From: Orlajensenia sp001423545
GTDB lineage: Bacteria; Actinomycetota; Actinomycetes; Actinomycetales; Microbacteriaceae
Assembly: GCA_001423545.1 (NCBI GenBank)
Contig: LMOK01000003.1
Location: 434,001 to 498,000 of the forward strand
Direction of reading: 5' to 3'
Length of the DNA: 64,000 bases
Numbering within the stretch: position 1 is the stretch's first letter; each line of letters opens with the position of its first letter. The translations under genes and the position numbers were made by a program. The notes beneath the pieces were generated by a model. The model saw nothing but the letters and a program-made list of their open reading frames with translations, was not told the origin of the DNA and made no database searches. Below are positions 16,764-25,020 of this stretch, one piece after another.

Positions 16764-18101
16764 TCATGCTCCTGTCTGGGTCTGTCCGCCGGCTGGCGGT
16801 GAGGTCTTCGGGCGACGTCGCGCGAGCACCACGATGAGGACGATGAGGCCGGCGAGCACGATCACGCCGACGATGGAGATGCCCACCACGACCGGCGTGG
16901 CGACGCCCGTGGTGGCGTCGTCCGACGCCACCGGAGCCGCCGACGGCGACTCCGAGACCGACGACTCGGTGCTCGTGGCCGAGGCGAACTGCTCAGCCGT
17001 GGGAGTGGCCTCGGCATCGTCGAGGATCAGCGGGTTCACGTCGGGATACGTGGTCGGGTCGACATCGAGCATCGTCGTCAGCGACGCGATCCCGTAGCCA
17101 TAGGTGTTGTCGTAGGCCAGGTCGGGGTTGCCGGATCCGGTGTTGTGGATGAGCGACTGGATGAGCTGGTTGCCGGTCGCCTTCGGATACTTCTGCTTCA
17201 CGACGGCGAGGAAGGCCGCCGTGAGCGGCGTCGCGAATGACGTTCCGTCGGCGAGCGACTGGTCTGTCCAGTTCTTCTCCGCCGTGGGGGTGTCCCAGCT
17301 GGACCCCTGGGCGAGGATGCCGAGCCCGGCGTTGGACACGGTGACCTTCTCGAACGAGTTCGGCACGCCGTCCGTCGCCAGGGCTGCACCATCGGATCCG
17401 ACCGCCTGGACAGCCACGATGCTGTTGTACCGCGCGAATCCGTCGGACTGGACACCCGGCTTGTCGGGCAGTCCGGCGACGATCACGACCCCCTCCTGGG
17501 CAGCGCGCACGATGGTCGGGATCCAGTCCTGGTCCGCATCGAGGGCGAGGGAGATGGAGATGATCTCGGCACCGTCGTCGATGGCCGCGTTGACGGCCTC
17601 GATCGCGGTGATGCTCGTCGGATCATCCACGGGTCTGCACTGGCCATCGAACTGGAGTCCTGCGACGGTCGGCGGGGCGACCACCCCGGTGTAGTAGAGC
17701 AGCTTCGCTCCCGGTGCCGCACCGTAGACACCCGCTGCGCCATCACTGCCGCTGCCGTCGCCAACGATGAGGGACGCGGTGTTCGTCCCGTGCTTGGCTG
17801 TCAGCGAGTCGGTCGTCGCCGGATACGCGGCTCCGTCGTCGTCGGCGCAGAAGGAGGGCTCGCGCACGGTGACGTCCGCCTTGGCGAGCGTCGGGATGTC
17901 GGGGTGGACCTGGGAGTCGATGATGGCAACGGTCACTCCCTCACCCGTGTAGCCCGCAGACCAGGCGTCGGGCAGGTGGAACGCGTCCACGTACCAGAGG
18001 CCGGGGCCGTCGACGGCTGCCGTCGCCGGCAGCGCCGGAGCGACGACGAGTGCCGCTGTCGCCGCCAGTGCGGCGATGAGGCGGGCGGAACCGCGCCTCA
18101 T
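16764..18101 (-). CDS. Mycosin-like subtilase, variant oxyanion site
   Basis: 445 residues: signal peptide (cleavage near ATAAV), S8 protease domain, Ser/Thr-rich linker and one C-terminal membrane helix (VVVGISIVGVIVLAGLIVLIVVLA), the mycosin layout in which the protease faces outward. Catalytic Asp is in AIIDSQVHPD (residue 62), His in KHGTNTASL (104), Ser in DGTSFATPL. Where active subtilases have the oxyanion Asn in a GN motif, this protein reads VIVAGLPDKPG. Activity may therefore be reduced or altered. It is coupled (ATGA) to the 125-residue protein upstream. A second, canonical mycosin lies at 22091-23401. Confidence 0.85.
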   Translation of the reverse strand: MRRGSARLIAALAATAALVVAPALPATAAVDGPGLWYVDAFHLPDAWSAGYTGEGVTVAIIDSQVHPDIPTLAKADVTVREPSFCADDDGAAYPATTDSLTAKHGTNTASLIVGDGSGSDGAAGVYGAAPGAKLLYYTGVVAPPTVAGLQFDGQCRPVDDPTSITAIEAVNAAIDDGAEIISISLALDADQDWIPTIVRAAQEGVVIVAGLPDKPGVQSDGFARYNSIVAVQAVGSDGAALATDGVPNSFEKVTVSNAGLGILAQGSSWDTPTAEKNWTDQSLADGTSFATPLTAAFLAVVKQKYPKATGNQLIQSLIHNTGSGNPDLAYDNTYGYGIASLTTMLDVDPTTYPDVNPLILDDAEATPTAEQFASATSTESSVSESPSAAPVASDDATTGVATPVVVGISIVGVIVLAGLIVLIVVLARRRPKTSPPAGGQTQTGA

Positions 18102-18475
18102 ACGATGCGGTTGCGCGTTCCGCCACCAGCTGGCGCGGCGGGGGTCACCGGCGGGAGCTCGGTCGCGACGGCGGCGTCGAGGAAGCTGAGGAACGCCTTG
18201 GCATCGTCGGCGATGCTCTCGTCGTTCTGCACCAGCTGGGCGACGGTCTTGCGGATCGCGTCCTCCGCAGACTGCAACTCCTCGATGATCGAGCGGGTCG
18301 CCGCCTTCAGAACCACGGCGGTCTCGGCCAGCTCGGTTCGGAACGGGGAGGCCACGCCGACGCTGACGCCCTCGGACTGCAGCTCGCTGGGCTCGGGCAG
18401 AGCGGAGAGCCCCTCCAGGAGGTCTTTGAGACCGCTCGTCACGAGGTCGGGGATGACCTGGATGATGCTCACCAT
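18098..18475 (-). CDS. Small helical protein of the T7SS operon, unknown function
   Basis: 125 residues, predominantly helical and acidic (SELQSEGVSVGVASPFRTELAE … SIIEELQSAEDAIRKTVAQLV), with a Pro/Gly-rich C terminus ending in a basic RNRIV. No WXG turn, signal peptide or membrane helix. A strong Shine-Dalgarno (GAAAGGAG) precedes ATG 18475. It sits between the WXG100 pair and the mycosin, coupled to the latter, so it may be a substrate, chaperone or Esp-like accessory factor. That is inference from position. Confidence 0.65.
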   Translation of the reverse strand: MVSIIQVIPDLVTSGLKDLLEGLSALPEPSELQSEGVSVGVASPFRTELAETAVVLKAATRSIIEELQSAEDAIRKTVAQLVQNDESIADDAKAFLSFLDAAVATELPPVTPAAPAGGGTRNRIV

Positions 18476-18548
18476 GATGGGGCTCCTTTCAGCGATTGTG
18501 TGAAGTGGTCGGCGGGCCGGGATGAACTCCCGGCCCACCGGCAGCGAC

Positions 18549-18839
18549 CTAGAGCGAGAAACGCCCGGCCGACGACTTGTCGCTCTGCAGGTACTGCGCG
18601 GCGATCTCCTCGGTCTTGCCGGAGATCTGCTGCAGCAGCTGCTGGAGCTCGCCGAGCGAGGCGTTCCACTTGGCCTGGGCCTGGTCGTAGGACTGCTGAG
18701 CGTCACCGCCCCACGCTGAACGCAACTTGCCCACCTCGGCCTCGAGGCGGTCGAGCTCGGCGCGGATGCCCTGGGCACCTCCGCGGATCTGACCTGCGAG
18801 CGCCGTGACCTGCTCGGGACGGACTGACATCGACTGCAT
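18549..18839 (-). CDS. WXG100-family protein with C-terminal YxxxD secretion signal
   Basis: 96 residues, helical hairpin with the turn SAWGGDAQQSYDQAQ. The C-terminal tail contains YLQSD, which fits the YxxxD/E export signal described for ESX substrates; only this one of the three WXG100 proteins here has it. ATG 18839 is preferred because AAGGAG lies 9 bases upstream; ATG 18845 leaves only 3 bases. It follows the other WXG100 gene by about 30 bases, the normal bicistronic layout for an EsxB/EsxA-type heterodimer. Confidence 0.92.
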   Translation of the reverse strand: MQSMSVRPEQVTALAGQIRGGAQGIRAELDRLEAEVGKLRSAWGGDAQQSYDQAQAKWNASLGELQQLLQQISGKTEEIAAQYLQSDKSSAGRFSL

Positions 18840-18872
18840 GTTCATCTACTCCTTGATCCGTGTTCCGGGTGC

Positions 18873-19187
18873 CTAGGCGCCCATCATCGAGCCGAGGCCC
18901 GAGATGGTCTGCTGGTGCGAGTCTTCGGTTGCTGCCTGGTCCTTCTCGGTGCCGGCGAGTGCGGCCTCGAGAGTGACGAGGACCTCGTTGAGCTTGCGGG
19001 TCTGCTCGTCCCAGCGCGTCATCAGCGTGGTGAACGAACCGGCGGCGGCGCCGGTCCAGAATCCACGCAGCTGGTCGATCTCGCCGCGGACCTTCTTGAC
19101 CTGCTGGTCGACTCCGGTCTTCGTCTCGCGCACTGCCTGGGCACCCTTGCGGAGGGCACCCTCTTCTGCTGAAATCTGGTCAGCCAT
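18873..19187 (-). CDS. WXG100-family protein, first gene of leftward T7SS operon
   Basis: 104 residues, hairpin turn RGFWTGAAAGSFTTLMTRW. It is Lys/Glu-rich in the first helix (KTGVDQQVKKVRGEIDQL). There is no YxxxD/E tail; the end is GLGSMMGA, so export would depend on its partner encoded next at 18549-18839. ATG 19187 follows GAGAGGAA by six bases; the preceding in-frame GTG is less likely. It is expressed from the promoter at about 19284-19312. Confidence 0.92.
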   Translation of the reverse strand: MADQISAEEGALRKGAQAVRETKTGVDQQVKKVRGEIDQLRGFWTGAAAGSFTTLMTRWDEQTRKLNEVLVTLEAALAGTEKDQAATEDSHQQTISGLGSMMGA

Positions 19188-19283
19188 CACCCATTCCTCT
19201 CATTCGTCCGATGTAGACGATCACTGGAGGGGGCGGCCAGAACTCGGCAGCGTCTTCGTCCCCCAAATGCGTCACCGCGACCC

Positions 19284-19312
19284 AACCTAAGCGAGATCCG
19301 CTCAGTGAGCAA
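19284..19312 (-). promoter_or_regulatory. Promoter of leftward T7SS operon
   Basis: On the minus strand TTGCTC (19312-19307) and TAGGTT (19289-19284) are separated by 17 bases, a good housekeeping sigma arrangement. Predicted transcription start is near 19277, giving a leader of about 90 bases before the first WXG100 gene. Confidence 0.55.
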
Positions 19313-19374
19313 TTCCCCCCTTACGCGGGACGTACCCCGCATGGGGTCGAGCGGCGAGCTGAGCGTCGATCATC

Positions 19375-19380
19375 TAGAGT
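19375..19380 (+). promoter_or_regulatory. Candidate -10 box for eccD-eccB-mycP arm
   Basis: TAGAGT lies about 50 bases before the eccD ATG in the 242-base divergent gap. No convincing -35 is seen at 16-18 bases upstream. The rest of the gap holds no gene that I can support. Confidence 0.35.
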
Positions 19381-19429
19381 GAAACGCGTGTCATCCGCTG
19401 GTCGAGCGGACGAGACGAATGGGGAAGAC

Positions 19430-20767
19430 ATGAGCCAGACCGCGATCGCGGCGGGCGCGGTGCTGCGGTTGTCGATCGTCAGCGAGGACCGACGTCTCGA
19501 CGTCGGCGTGCCCGCGCAGATTCCGTTGATCGAGCTGCTGCCCGGCTTCGCCAGACGCCTCGGCATGCTGGATCCGTCACTGGCGCACGGCGGCTACGTG
19601 CTGAACCGCGCCGATGGGTCCACTCTCGACCCCTCCCGCGGCATCGGCAGTCAGGGCGTTCACGACGGCGAGCTGCTCACCCTGGTGCGCGGCGGCCTGC
19701 TGGCCGAAGCCCGGGTCTACGACGACGTGGTCGAGGCCGTCATCGATGCCACGAGCGAGCAGCACGGCTCGTGGACCCCGCGCGACAGTTCACGCACCGC
19801 ACTCGCCGTGAGCGTCACCTTCCTCGCGCTCTGCGCCCTTCTGCTGGTCGGCACCGGACGCGACTTCCCCTTGGCCGTGGTGCTCGCCGGCGCCGGGGCG
19901 CTCGTGCTCATCGCGGCATCCGTGGTGCTCTCCCGCCTCGGTCAGACCGAGGCCGGCGCCGCGCTGGGCCTGGCCGCTGCAGGGTACGGCGGCATCGCCG
20001 GCTTCCTCGCCGTGCCCGGCGACCCGCTGTGGGGCTGGCCCGTCGCGGCCGGTGCTCTCGGCCTGCTCGTCGTCGGCGGCGTGGAACTGGCCTTCACCCC
20101 CAAGAAGCCCGAGATCCACCTCGTCCCCCTCGCCTTCGGTGCGAGCATCGGGCTGGCCGCGGTCGTGACCGCGCTGTTCTCGCTCGACCCCGTCGGGCCG
20201 TACTCGATCATGCTCGCCGTCACGGCGATGCTCGCGAACGGCCTGCCGTGGCTCGCGCTCAGCTCCACCCGCATCCAAGTCATCTCCCCCCAGAGCGACG
20301 CCGACATCTTCACCGCCCCCGACCCCATCGACGCCGACGACGTCAAGCGTCGCGCTGCAGCGGGCGCCAGGGTTCTGGTGTCGCTGCGGCTGGCCCTCGG
20401 CCTCTCGGCACTCGCCGCCACCCCGCTCGTCGCTGCGAACGGGCTCACCGGAGCCCTGCTGTGCGCCCTCGCGTTCCTCGGGATGATGTTCCAGTCGCGC
20501 CAGACCTACGCCCGCGCCGGCGTCCTGACCCTCATGGCCCTCGGCGCTCTCGGTCTTGCCGCCACGGGGCTCACCGTCATCATCACCCAGCCCGACCTGC
20601 GCATCGGCATGCTCGTCGTACTGCTGGTCGGAACCGCGCTCCTGGTCGCCCTCACGCTGTTGAGCCCCCGCGCGCGGCTGCGTCTCGGACGCCTCGCCGA
20701 CACGGTCGAGGTGCTCGCCCTGGCGCTGCTGCTTCCCCTCGGCGTCGTCACGGCCGGGCTCGCGTAA
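19430..20767 (+). CDS. eccD: Type VII secretion integral membrane protein EccD
   Basis: 445 residues. The N-terminal ~90 residues form the ubiquitin-like domain (LRLSIVSEDRRLDVGVPAQIPLIELLPGFARRLG … HDGELLTLVRG), followed by a linker and about eleven membrane helices. This is the normal EccD size and layout, the channel-forming part of the ESX inner-membrane complex. A Shine-Dalgarno GGGGAAG precedes ATG 19430 by a short spacer. It begins the rightward arm, 4 bases ahead of eccB. A divergent EccD-like paralogue lies at 13856-15220. Confidence 0.92.
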   Translation: MSQTAIAAGAVLRLSIVSEDRRLDVGVPAQIPLIELLPGFARRLGMLDPSLAHGGYVLNRADGSTLDPSRGIGSQGVHDGELLTLVRGGLLAEARVYDDVVEAVIDATSEQHGSWTPRDSSRTALAVSVTFLALCALLLVGTGRDFPLAVVLAGAGALVLIAASVVLSRLGQTEAGAALGLAAAGYGGIAGFLAVPGDPLWGWPVAAGALGLLVVGGVELAFTPKKPEIHLVPLAFGASIGLAAVVTALFSLDPVGPYSIMLAVTAMLANGLPWLALSSTRIQVISPQSDADIFTAPDPIDADDVKRRAAAGARVLVSLRLALGLSALAATPLVAANGLTGALLCALAFLGMMFQSRQTYARAGVLTLMALGALGLAATGLTVIITQPDLRIGMLVVLLVGTALLVALTLLSPRARLRLGRLADTVEVLALALLLPLGVVTAGLA

Positions 20768-20771
20768 CCCG

Positions 20772-22091
20772 ATGGCGACCAAGAAGGACCTCATCGAGGC
20801 GCAGGGATTCAGTCGTCGGCGCCTGCTCTCGGCGTTCACCGGCGGCGCTCCCGGTGGCAAGGAACTCGATCCGGCCAAGCCGCTGCGTGCCGTCGTCGCG
20901 GGCGTCGCCCTCACGGCCATGGTGATCCTGGGCGGCGTGTTCTACGGCCTCGTGCGCCCCGGGCTCCCCCAGGGCTGGGAGGACAACAAGCTCGTGCTCG
21001 TCTCCGACACCGGGGCGCGCTACCTCACCGTCGGTGGCGAGCTGCATCCGGTCATCAACACGGCCAGCGCGCGCCTGCTCGTTCCGGCCGGCGACTTCTC
21101 CGTCATCAGCACCGATCAGGACACCGTGGCCGACATCACGGTCGGCGGCACCGTCGGAATCGTCGGCGCCCCCGACGACCTGCCTGCTCCGGATGCCCTC
21201 ATCTCCGACGGCTGGACCGCCTGCGTCACCGGCCGCGGGCAGACGGCCGTCAGCATCAGCGACGACCCGATCGCGACGAACGCTCCCGACACCGGCACCG
21301 TCGTCACCGTGGATGGCGAGCTCTTCGTCGTCGCCGGCGAGTACCGCTACGCCGTCGACAGCGACGACGCCAACGCCGTGCTCCGGGCGGTGGGACTCGG
21401 CACCTCCGCCCCGATCGAGGTCGACGGCCGGTGGCTCAACCTGTTCACGCCCGGAGTGGACCTCGCGCCGCTGACCGTGGAGGGTGCCGGCGACCCCATC
21501 GACGGCACCGAGCTGCGCGTCGGTGCCGTCGTGCACCCCGACGGCAGCGCCGACGACGAGCGGTACATCGCACTGGCCACCGGCGAGCTCGCCAGGCTCA
21601 CCCCCGTCGCCTACCAGTTGCAGCTCCTCGGCACCAGCGACGGTGAGGTCGTCGACGTGAGCCCGGCCGAGATCGGCGACCTGCCCACGGCGACGGACCC
21701 GGCCGGCGGCGCCGATTGGCCGAGCGACATCCTCACCCCCGTCGACGTAGACAGCGTGCCGTGCGCCCTGTCCGACGTGACAGACACCACCGCGACGACG
21801 ACCCTGGCCACGGCGCCGTCGTCCGACGTCACCGGCGCAGGCTCCGTCGGCGTCGACGTGGGAGCGGGATCTCTCGTGCGCGCGGGATCTGGCGCTCCGG
21901 CCTTCCTCGTCGACGGATCCGGCACCGCCTACGCCGTGACGACGGCCGACTCCCTCGAACGCCTGGGCTACTCGGGCAGGGACGTCGCGGCCATCGTGCC
22001 CGGATGGCTCGACTTCCTGCCGACGGGGCCGGAGCTCTCCCCCGAGGCCGCCGGCGCGAGCCCCGCCGTCGAGGCCGCGAGCTCGAAGTGA
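20772..22091 (+). CDS. eccB: Type VII secretion protein EccB
   Basis: 439 residues. A short cytoplasmic N terminus (KKDLIEAQGFSRRRLLSAFTGG) and a single membrane helix at about 38-61 (LRAVVAGVALTAMVILGGVFYGLV) precede a large extracytoplasmic domain built of EccB-type repeats. Two Cys (ACVTG, PCALS) could form the disulfide seen in EccB proteins. The conserved C-terminal signature is present: IVPGWLDFLPTGPELSPEAA. EccB stabilises the periplasmic face of the ESX complex. It is coupled to the following mycosin (TGATG). Confidence 0.94.
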   Translation: MATKKDLIEAQGFSRRRLLSAFTGGAPGGKELDPAKPLRAVVAGVALTAMVILGGVFYGLVRPGLPQGWEDNKLVLVSDTGARYLTVGGELHPVINTASARLLVPAGDFSVISTDQDTVADITVGGTVGIVGAPDDLPAPDALISDGWTACVTGRGQTAVSISDDPIATNAPDTGTVVTVDGELFVVAGEYRYAVDSDDANAVLRAVGLGTSAPIEVDGRWLNLFTPGVDLAPLTVEGAGDPIDGTELRVGAVVHPDGSADDERYIALATGELARLTPVAYQLQLLGTSDGEVVDVSPAEIGDLPTATDPAGGADWPSDILTPVDVDSVPCALSDVTDTTATTTLATAPSSDVTGAGSVGVDVGAGSLVRAGSGAPAFLVDGSGTAYAVTTADSLERLGYSGRDVAAIVPGWLDFLPTGPELSPEAAGASPAVEAASSK

Positions 22092-23401
22092 TGCGCCGCC
22101 GAATCGGCGTCGCCGTCGTGCTCGGAGGTCTCCTGGCCGGCGGCATCCTGGTGTCTCCGACGGTCGGGGCGGCGCCGGCCGTCGCCGCAGACGAGGTGTG
22201 CAAGCCGGGCAATGTCGTGTTCTCCTCCGAGAGGCCGGCCGCGTTCTCCCTGCTGCAGACCGAAGCCGCCTGGCAGCGGAGCACCGGAGAAGGCGTGATC
22301 GTGGCCGTCGTCGACTCCGGCATCGACGTCGGCAACCCGCACCTCGAGGACGCCGTGGTCGGCGGGATCGACCTCGTCGGCGACGGCGAGCGTGCCGACG
22401 GTCTGAGCGATCCGCAGGGGCACGGCACGGCCATCGCCGGCCAGATCGCGGCCCGCAAGATCCCGAAGTCGGGAGTCGTCGGTCTGGCCCCGGACGCCGA
22501 ACTGCTGTCGGTCCGGGTCTTCAGGGGCACGGATGACGAGTCCAAGCGCAACGGCTTCGGTCCGACGACGGCTCGGCTGGCCGCCGGCATCCGGTGGGCC
22601 GCCGAGAATGACGCAGACGTCATCAACGTGTCCCTCAGCGAGGTCGACGGCTCAGCCGAGCTCGAGGCCGCCGTCGCTGCCGCTCACGATGCCGGGAGCC
22701 TCGTGGTCGCCAGCGGCGGCAACAGGGCGACGGCGGAGGATGCGCGTGACGGCGCCCGGTATCCGGCCGCGTACCCCGGCGCCCTCGGGGCGACGGCGTC
22801 GGATGCATCCGGAATCGTGACGGACGACTCGATCCACGGGCCGCAGGTCGACGTGTCGGCCCCGGCGCAGTCGGTCACGACCTCAGCCACGGGCGCCGGC
22901 GACTGCGTGTACGCCACCGAGGCGCCGTCATCGAGCTTCGCCACGGGCTACGTGAGCGGCGCGGCCGCCCTCGTCGCGGCGGCGCACCCGGCCGACGGTC
23001 CCGACGGCTGGGCCTACCGCTTGATGGCCACGGCCGCGCGCACGGACCCCGACCAGCGCGACGACGTCTCGGGCTGGGGACTCATCCAGCCGGCGGATGC
23101 GATCACCCTCCTGCCGTCTGCGACCACTCGCGGACCGGCGAGCCCCTTCGTCGACACCGCGGGCAGCGCCGTGAGACCTCCGTCGATCAACGTCACCCCG
23201 AGTGACGGCTCGTCCGCCTTCGCCGCCACGAGCGCCGCCACGGCCTTCATCACGATCGTCGGAGCGACGCTGCTGGGCATCATCGCGACGGCCGTCGTGC
23301 TGCGCCGGCGCCGTCGGGCCGATGCCGAAGCCGATGCATCGGCATCCGACGGCCCTCCACGACTCGGCTTCCTCGACCGGCCGGCCGACGAGGAGTTCTG
23401 A
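22091..23401 (+). CDS. mycP: Mycosin MycP, canonical subtilase of T7SS
   Basis: 436 residues: signal peptide ending near AVAAD, S8 protease domain, linker and C-terminal membrane helix (TAFITIVGATLLGIIATAVVL) with a basic cytoplasmic tail. The catalytic residues are all present: Asp in VVDSGID (75), His in GHGTAIAG (111), oxyanion Asn in VASGGN, Ser in SSSFATGYVSGAAAL. Mycosins stabilise and process at the ESX secretion complex. It is the last gene of the rightward arm and ends 33 bases from the convergent scaffold gene. Confidence 0.92.
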   Translation: MRRRIGVAVVLGGLLAGGILVSPTVGAAPAVAADEVCKPGNVVFSSERPAAFSLLQTEAAWQRSTGEGVIVAVVDSGIDVGNPHLEDAVVGGIDLVGDGERADGLSDPQGHGTAIAGQIAARKIPKSGVVGLAPDAELLSVRVFRGTDDESKRNGFGPTTARLAAGIRWAAENDADVINVSLSEVDGSAELEAAVAAAHDAGSLVVASGGNRATAEDARDGARYPAAYPGALGATASDASGIVTDDSIHGPQVDVSAPAQSVTTSATGAGDCVYATEAPSSSFATGYVSGAAALVAAAHPADGPDGWAYRLMATAARTDPDQRDDVSGWGLIQPADAITLLPSATTRGPASPFVDTAGSAVRPPSINVTPSDGSSAFAATSAATAFITIVGATLLGIIATAVVLRRRRRADAEADASASDGPPRLGFLDRPADEEF

Positions 23402-23434
23402 GGCCGCGACGACGGCCGTCGCCGCGAACGGTGG

Positions 23435-24181
23435 TCAGCCGACCAGCAGGACCGCCAGGAGCACCAGTCCGACCACCGAGATGACGGATGCCGCAACGAC
23501 GGCGCCGACGGAGATGAGGCTCAGGCGGCGGGCCTCGCCCTCGACCGATGGCAGGCTGCCGTCGACGACGCGGGTCGCCGATGCCGTGGGCGCGAGCTGA
23601 GCCGGCGGGGCCGACGGCTCCGGAAGGGACCGCGGGCCGTACGGAGCGACGGCGCCGGGGCCCGGCGCTTCCCGAGCCGTGCGCACGAGGGACGGATCGA
23701 GCGGAGCCGGCCTCAGCGCGCGGCGACCGCGACGCACGAGCGGCGCCTTCTCCCGCGGCGGAGCCGGCGGGCGGAACAACGGCTGCTCGAGGTCGTGGGC
23801 GGCGCGGTCGACGACGAAGGTGCCGTCATCGACCGAGGTGTGCTGCCGGTCGACCACCGCGGTGCCGTCAGCTGCCTCATCGTCGTCGGCGTGATCGGCG
23901 TGGTCGGCGCGGTCCACGATGACGGTGCGCTCATCCTCATCGTCGCCGCGGTCCACGAGGACAGTGCGTTCATCCTCATCGTCACCGCGGTCCACCAGGA
24001 CAGTGCGCTCATCCTCGTCATCACCGCGATCCACGATCACGGTGCGCTCATCCTCGTCATCACCACGATCCACGATCACGGTGCGCTCATCCTCGTCATC
24101 ACCGCGATCCACGATGACCGTGCGCTCATCCTCATCGGGGAGGGCCGGCGCGTCCTGATGCATGTTCTCCGGCACGATCAC
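23435..24181 (-). CDS. Tail-anchored protein with six tandem TVxVDR repeats (candidate multi-phosphothreonine scaffold)
   Basis: 248 residues. Residues about 16-93 are six near-perfect 13-residue repeats, DEDERTVIVDRGD or TVLVDRGD; two weaker forms follow (GTAVVDR, GTFVVDR). A Pro/Arg-rich linker ends in one C-terminal hydrophobic helix (LISVGAVVAASVISVVGLVLLAVLLVG), so the repeats face the cytoplasm. Each repeat offers one Thr in an acidic context with a branched residue at +3, the kind of site that FHA domains bind once phosphorylated. The upstream FHA protein carries the related EATVVVDRR. GTG 24181 overlaps the PP2C stop; ATG 24163 is an alternative. Phosphorylation is inferred, not shown. 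Confidence 0.8.
   Translation of the reverse strand: MIVPENMHQDAPALPDEDERTVIVDRGDDEDERTVIVDRGDDEDERTVIVDRGDDEDERTVLVDRGDDEDERTVLVDRGDDEDERTVIVDRADHADHADDDEAADGTAVVDRQHTSVDDGTFVVDRAAHDLEQPLFRPPAPPREKAPLVRRGRRALRPAPLDPSLVRTAREAPGPGAVAPYGPRSLPEPSAPPAQLAPTASATRVVDGSLPSVEGEARRLSLISVGAVVAASVISVVGLVLLAVLLVG
23918..24137 (-). repeat. 39-bp tandem repeat array, coding
   Basis: About six head-to-tail units of 39 bases encode the 13-residue TVxVDR repeats. Units differ mainly at third codon positions (for example gtcgcc/gtcacc, ctcatc/ctcgtc), so the protein repeat is more conserved than the DNA. No spacers are present, so this is not a CRISPR array. Confidence 0.9.
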
Positions 24182-25020
24182 ACGCCCGCTCGCACGGGGA
24201 TGGTCGTGTCGTCGATCATCGAGTCGGTCAGGCCGCTCCCGGTGAGGCGGGCGCCTGTCGTGTCGGTGGGCTCACCCGTCGCGCCGCCGGAGACGACGTC
24301 GAGAACGATGACGGTGATGTTGTCCCGTCCGCCCGCGCGGTTGGCGCGCTGCACGAGGGCCTCGGCGGCTGAATCCGGTCCGCCACTCATGGTGAGGGTC
24401 GCCCGGATCGCCTCGTCGTTCACCTCGGAGGTGAGTCCGTCGGAGCAGACGAGCAGCCGCTCGCCGTTGGTCACCGGCATGAGCCAGCTGTCGGCCGTGC
24501 TGTCGGGAGCCCCGATGGCACGGGTGATGACGTTGCGTTTCTCGAAGGTGGCGAGCTCGTCCTGGCGCATCCGTCCCTGGTCGACCAGTTCCTGACCCAG
24601 CGAGTGGTCGACGGTGATCTGCTCCAGCTCGCTGCCGACGTGTCGGTACACCCTGGAGTCGCCGACGTTGAACACCAGCCAGTGCGGCCTGCCGTCGTGC
24701 TCGACGATGGCGATGCCCGCCACAGTGCTGCCGGCGCCGCGCTTCGTGCCGGCCGAGACCGTGTCGACGGCGTCATCGGCGGCGCCGAGGGCGTCGCGCA
24801 CCTCATCGAGGGTCGTCGACTCACCGCCGGTGACGAACTCGCGGAACGCCGCGACGACGGCCTGGCTCGCCAGGTCGCCGGCGTCGTAGCCGCCCATGCC
24901 GTCGGCCACGAGGAAGATCGGCTGCTCGGCGAGCACCGAGTCCTCGTTGGCCTGACGCTTCTGGCCGCGGTCGGTGACCGCCGCGACGTTCACCACGACG
25001 CGCTGAACGGATGCCGTCAC
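24178..25020 (-). CDS. PP2C-family Ser/Thr phosphatase
   Basis: 280-residue soluble metal-dependent phosphatase (PstP/Stp type, catalytic domain only). Motifs in order: RGQKRQANEDSV, VADGMGG with the first metal-binding Asp, GSTVAGIAIV, VFNVGDSRVY, LLVCSDGLT and GGRDNITVIVL. The C terminus ends DDTTIPVRAGV, a Thr-containing stretch that loosely resembles the TVxVDR sites of the next gene. It should oppose the membrane kinase encoded at 37519-38652. GTG 25020 overlaps the preceding stop (GTGA). It lacks the membrane helix found in mycobacterial PstP. Confidence 0.93.
   Translation of the reverse strand: MTASVQRVVVNVAAVTDRGQKRQANEDSVLAEQPIFLVADGMGGYDAGDLASQAVVAAFREFVTGGESTTLDEVRDALGAADDAVDTVSAGTKRGAGSTVAGIAIVEHDGRPHWLVFNVGDSRVYRHVGSELEQITVDHSLGQELVDQGRMRQDELATFEKRNVITRAIGAPDSTADSWLMPVTNGERLLVCSDGLTSEVNDEAIRATLTMSGGPDSAAEALVQRANRAGGRDNITVIVLDVVSGGATGEPTDTTGARLTGSGLTDSMIDDTTIPVRAGV

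Noticed and set aside
23918..24137. Tandem repeats that could be mistaken for a CRISPR array
   Set aside because: Units are 39 bases head to tail with no spacers, in frame within a protein gene, and no cas genes are near.
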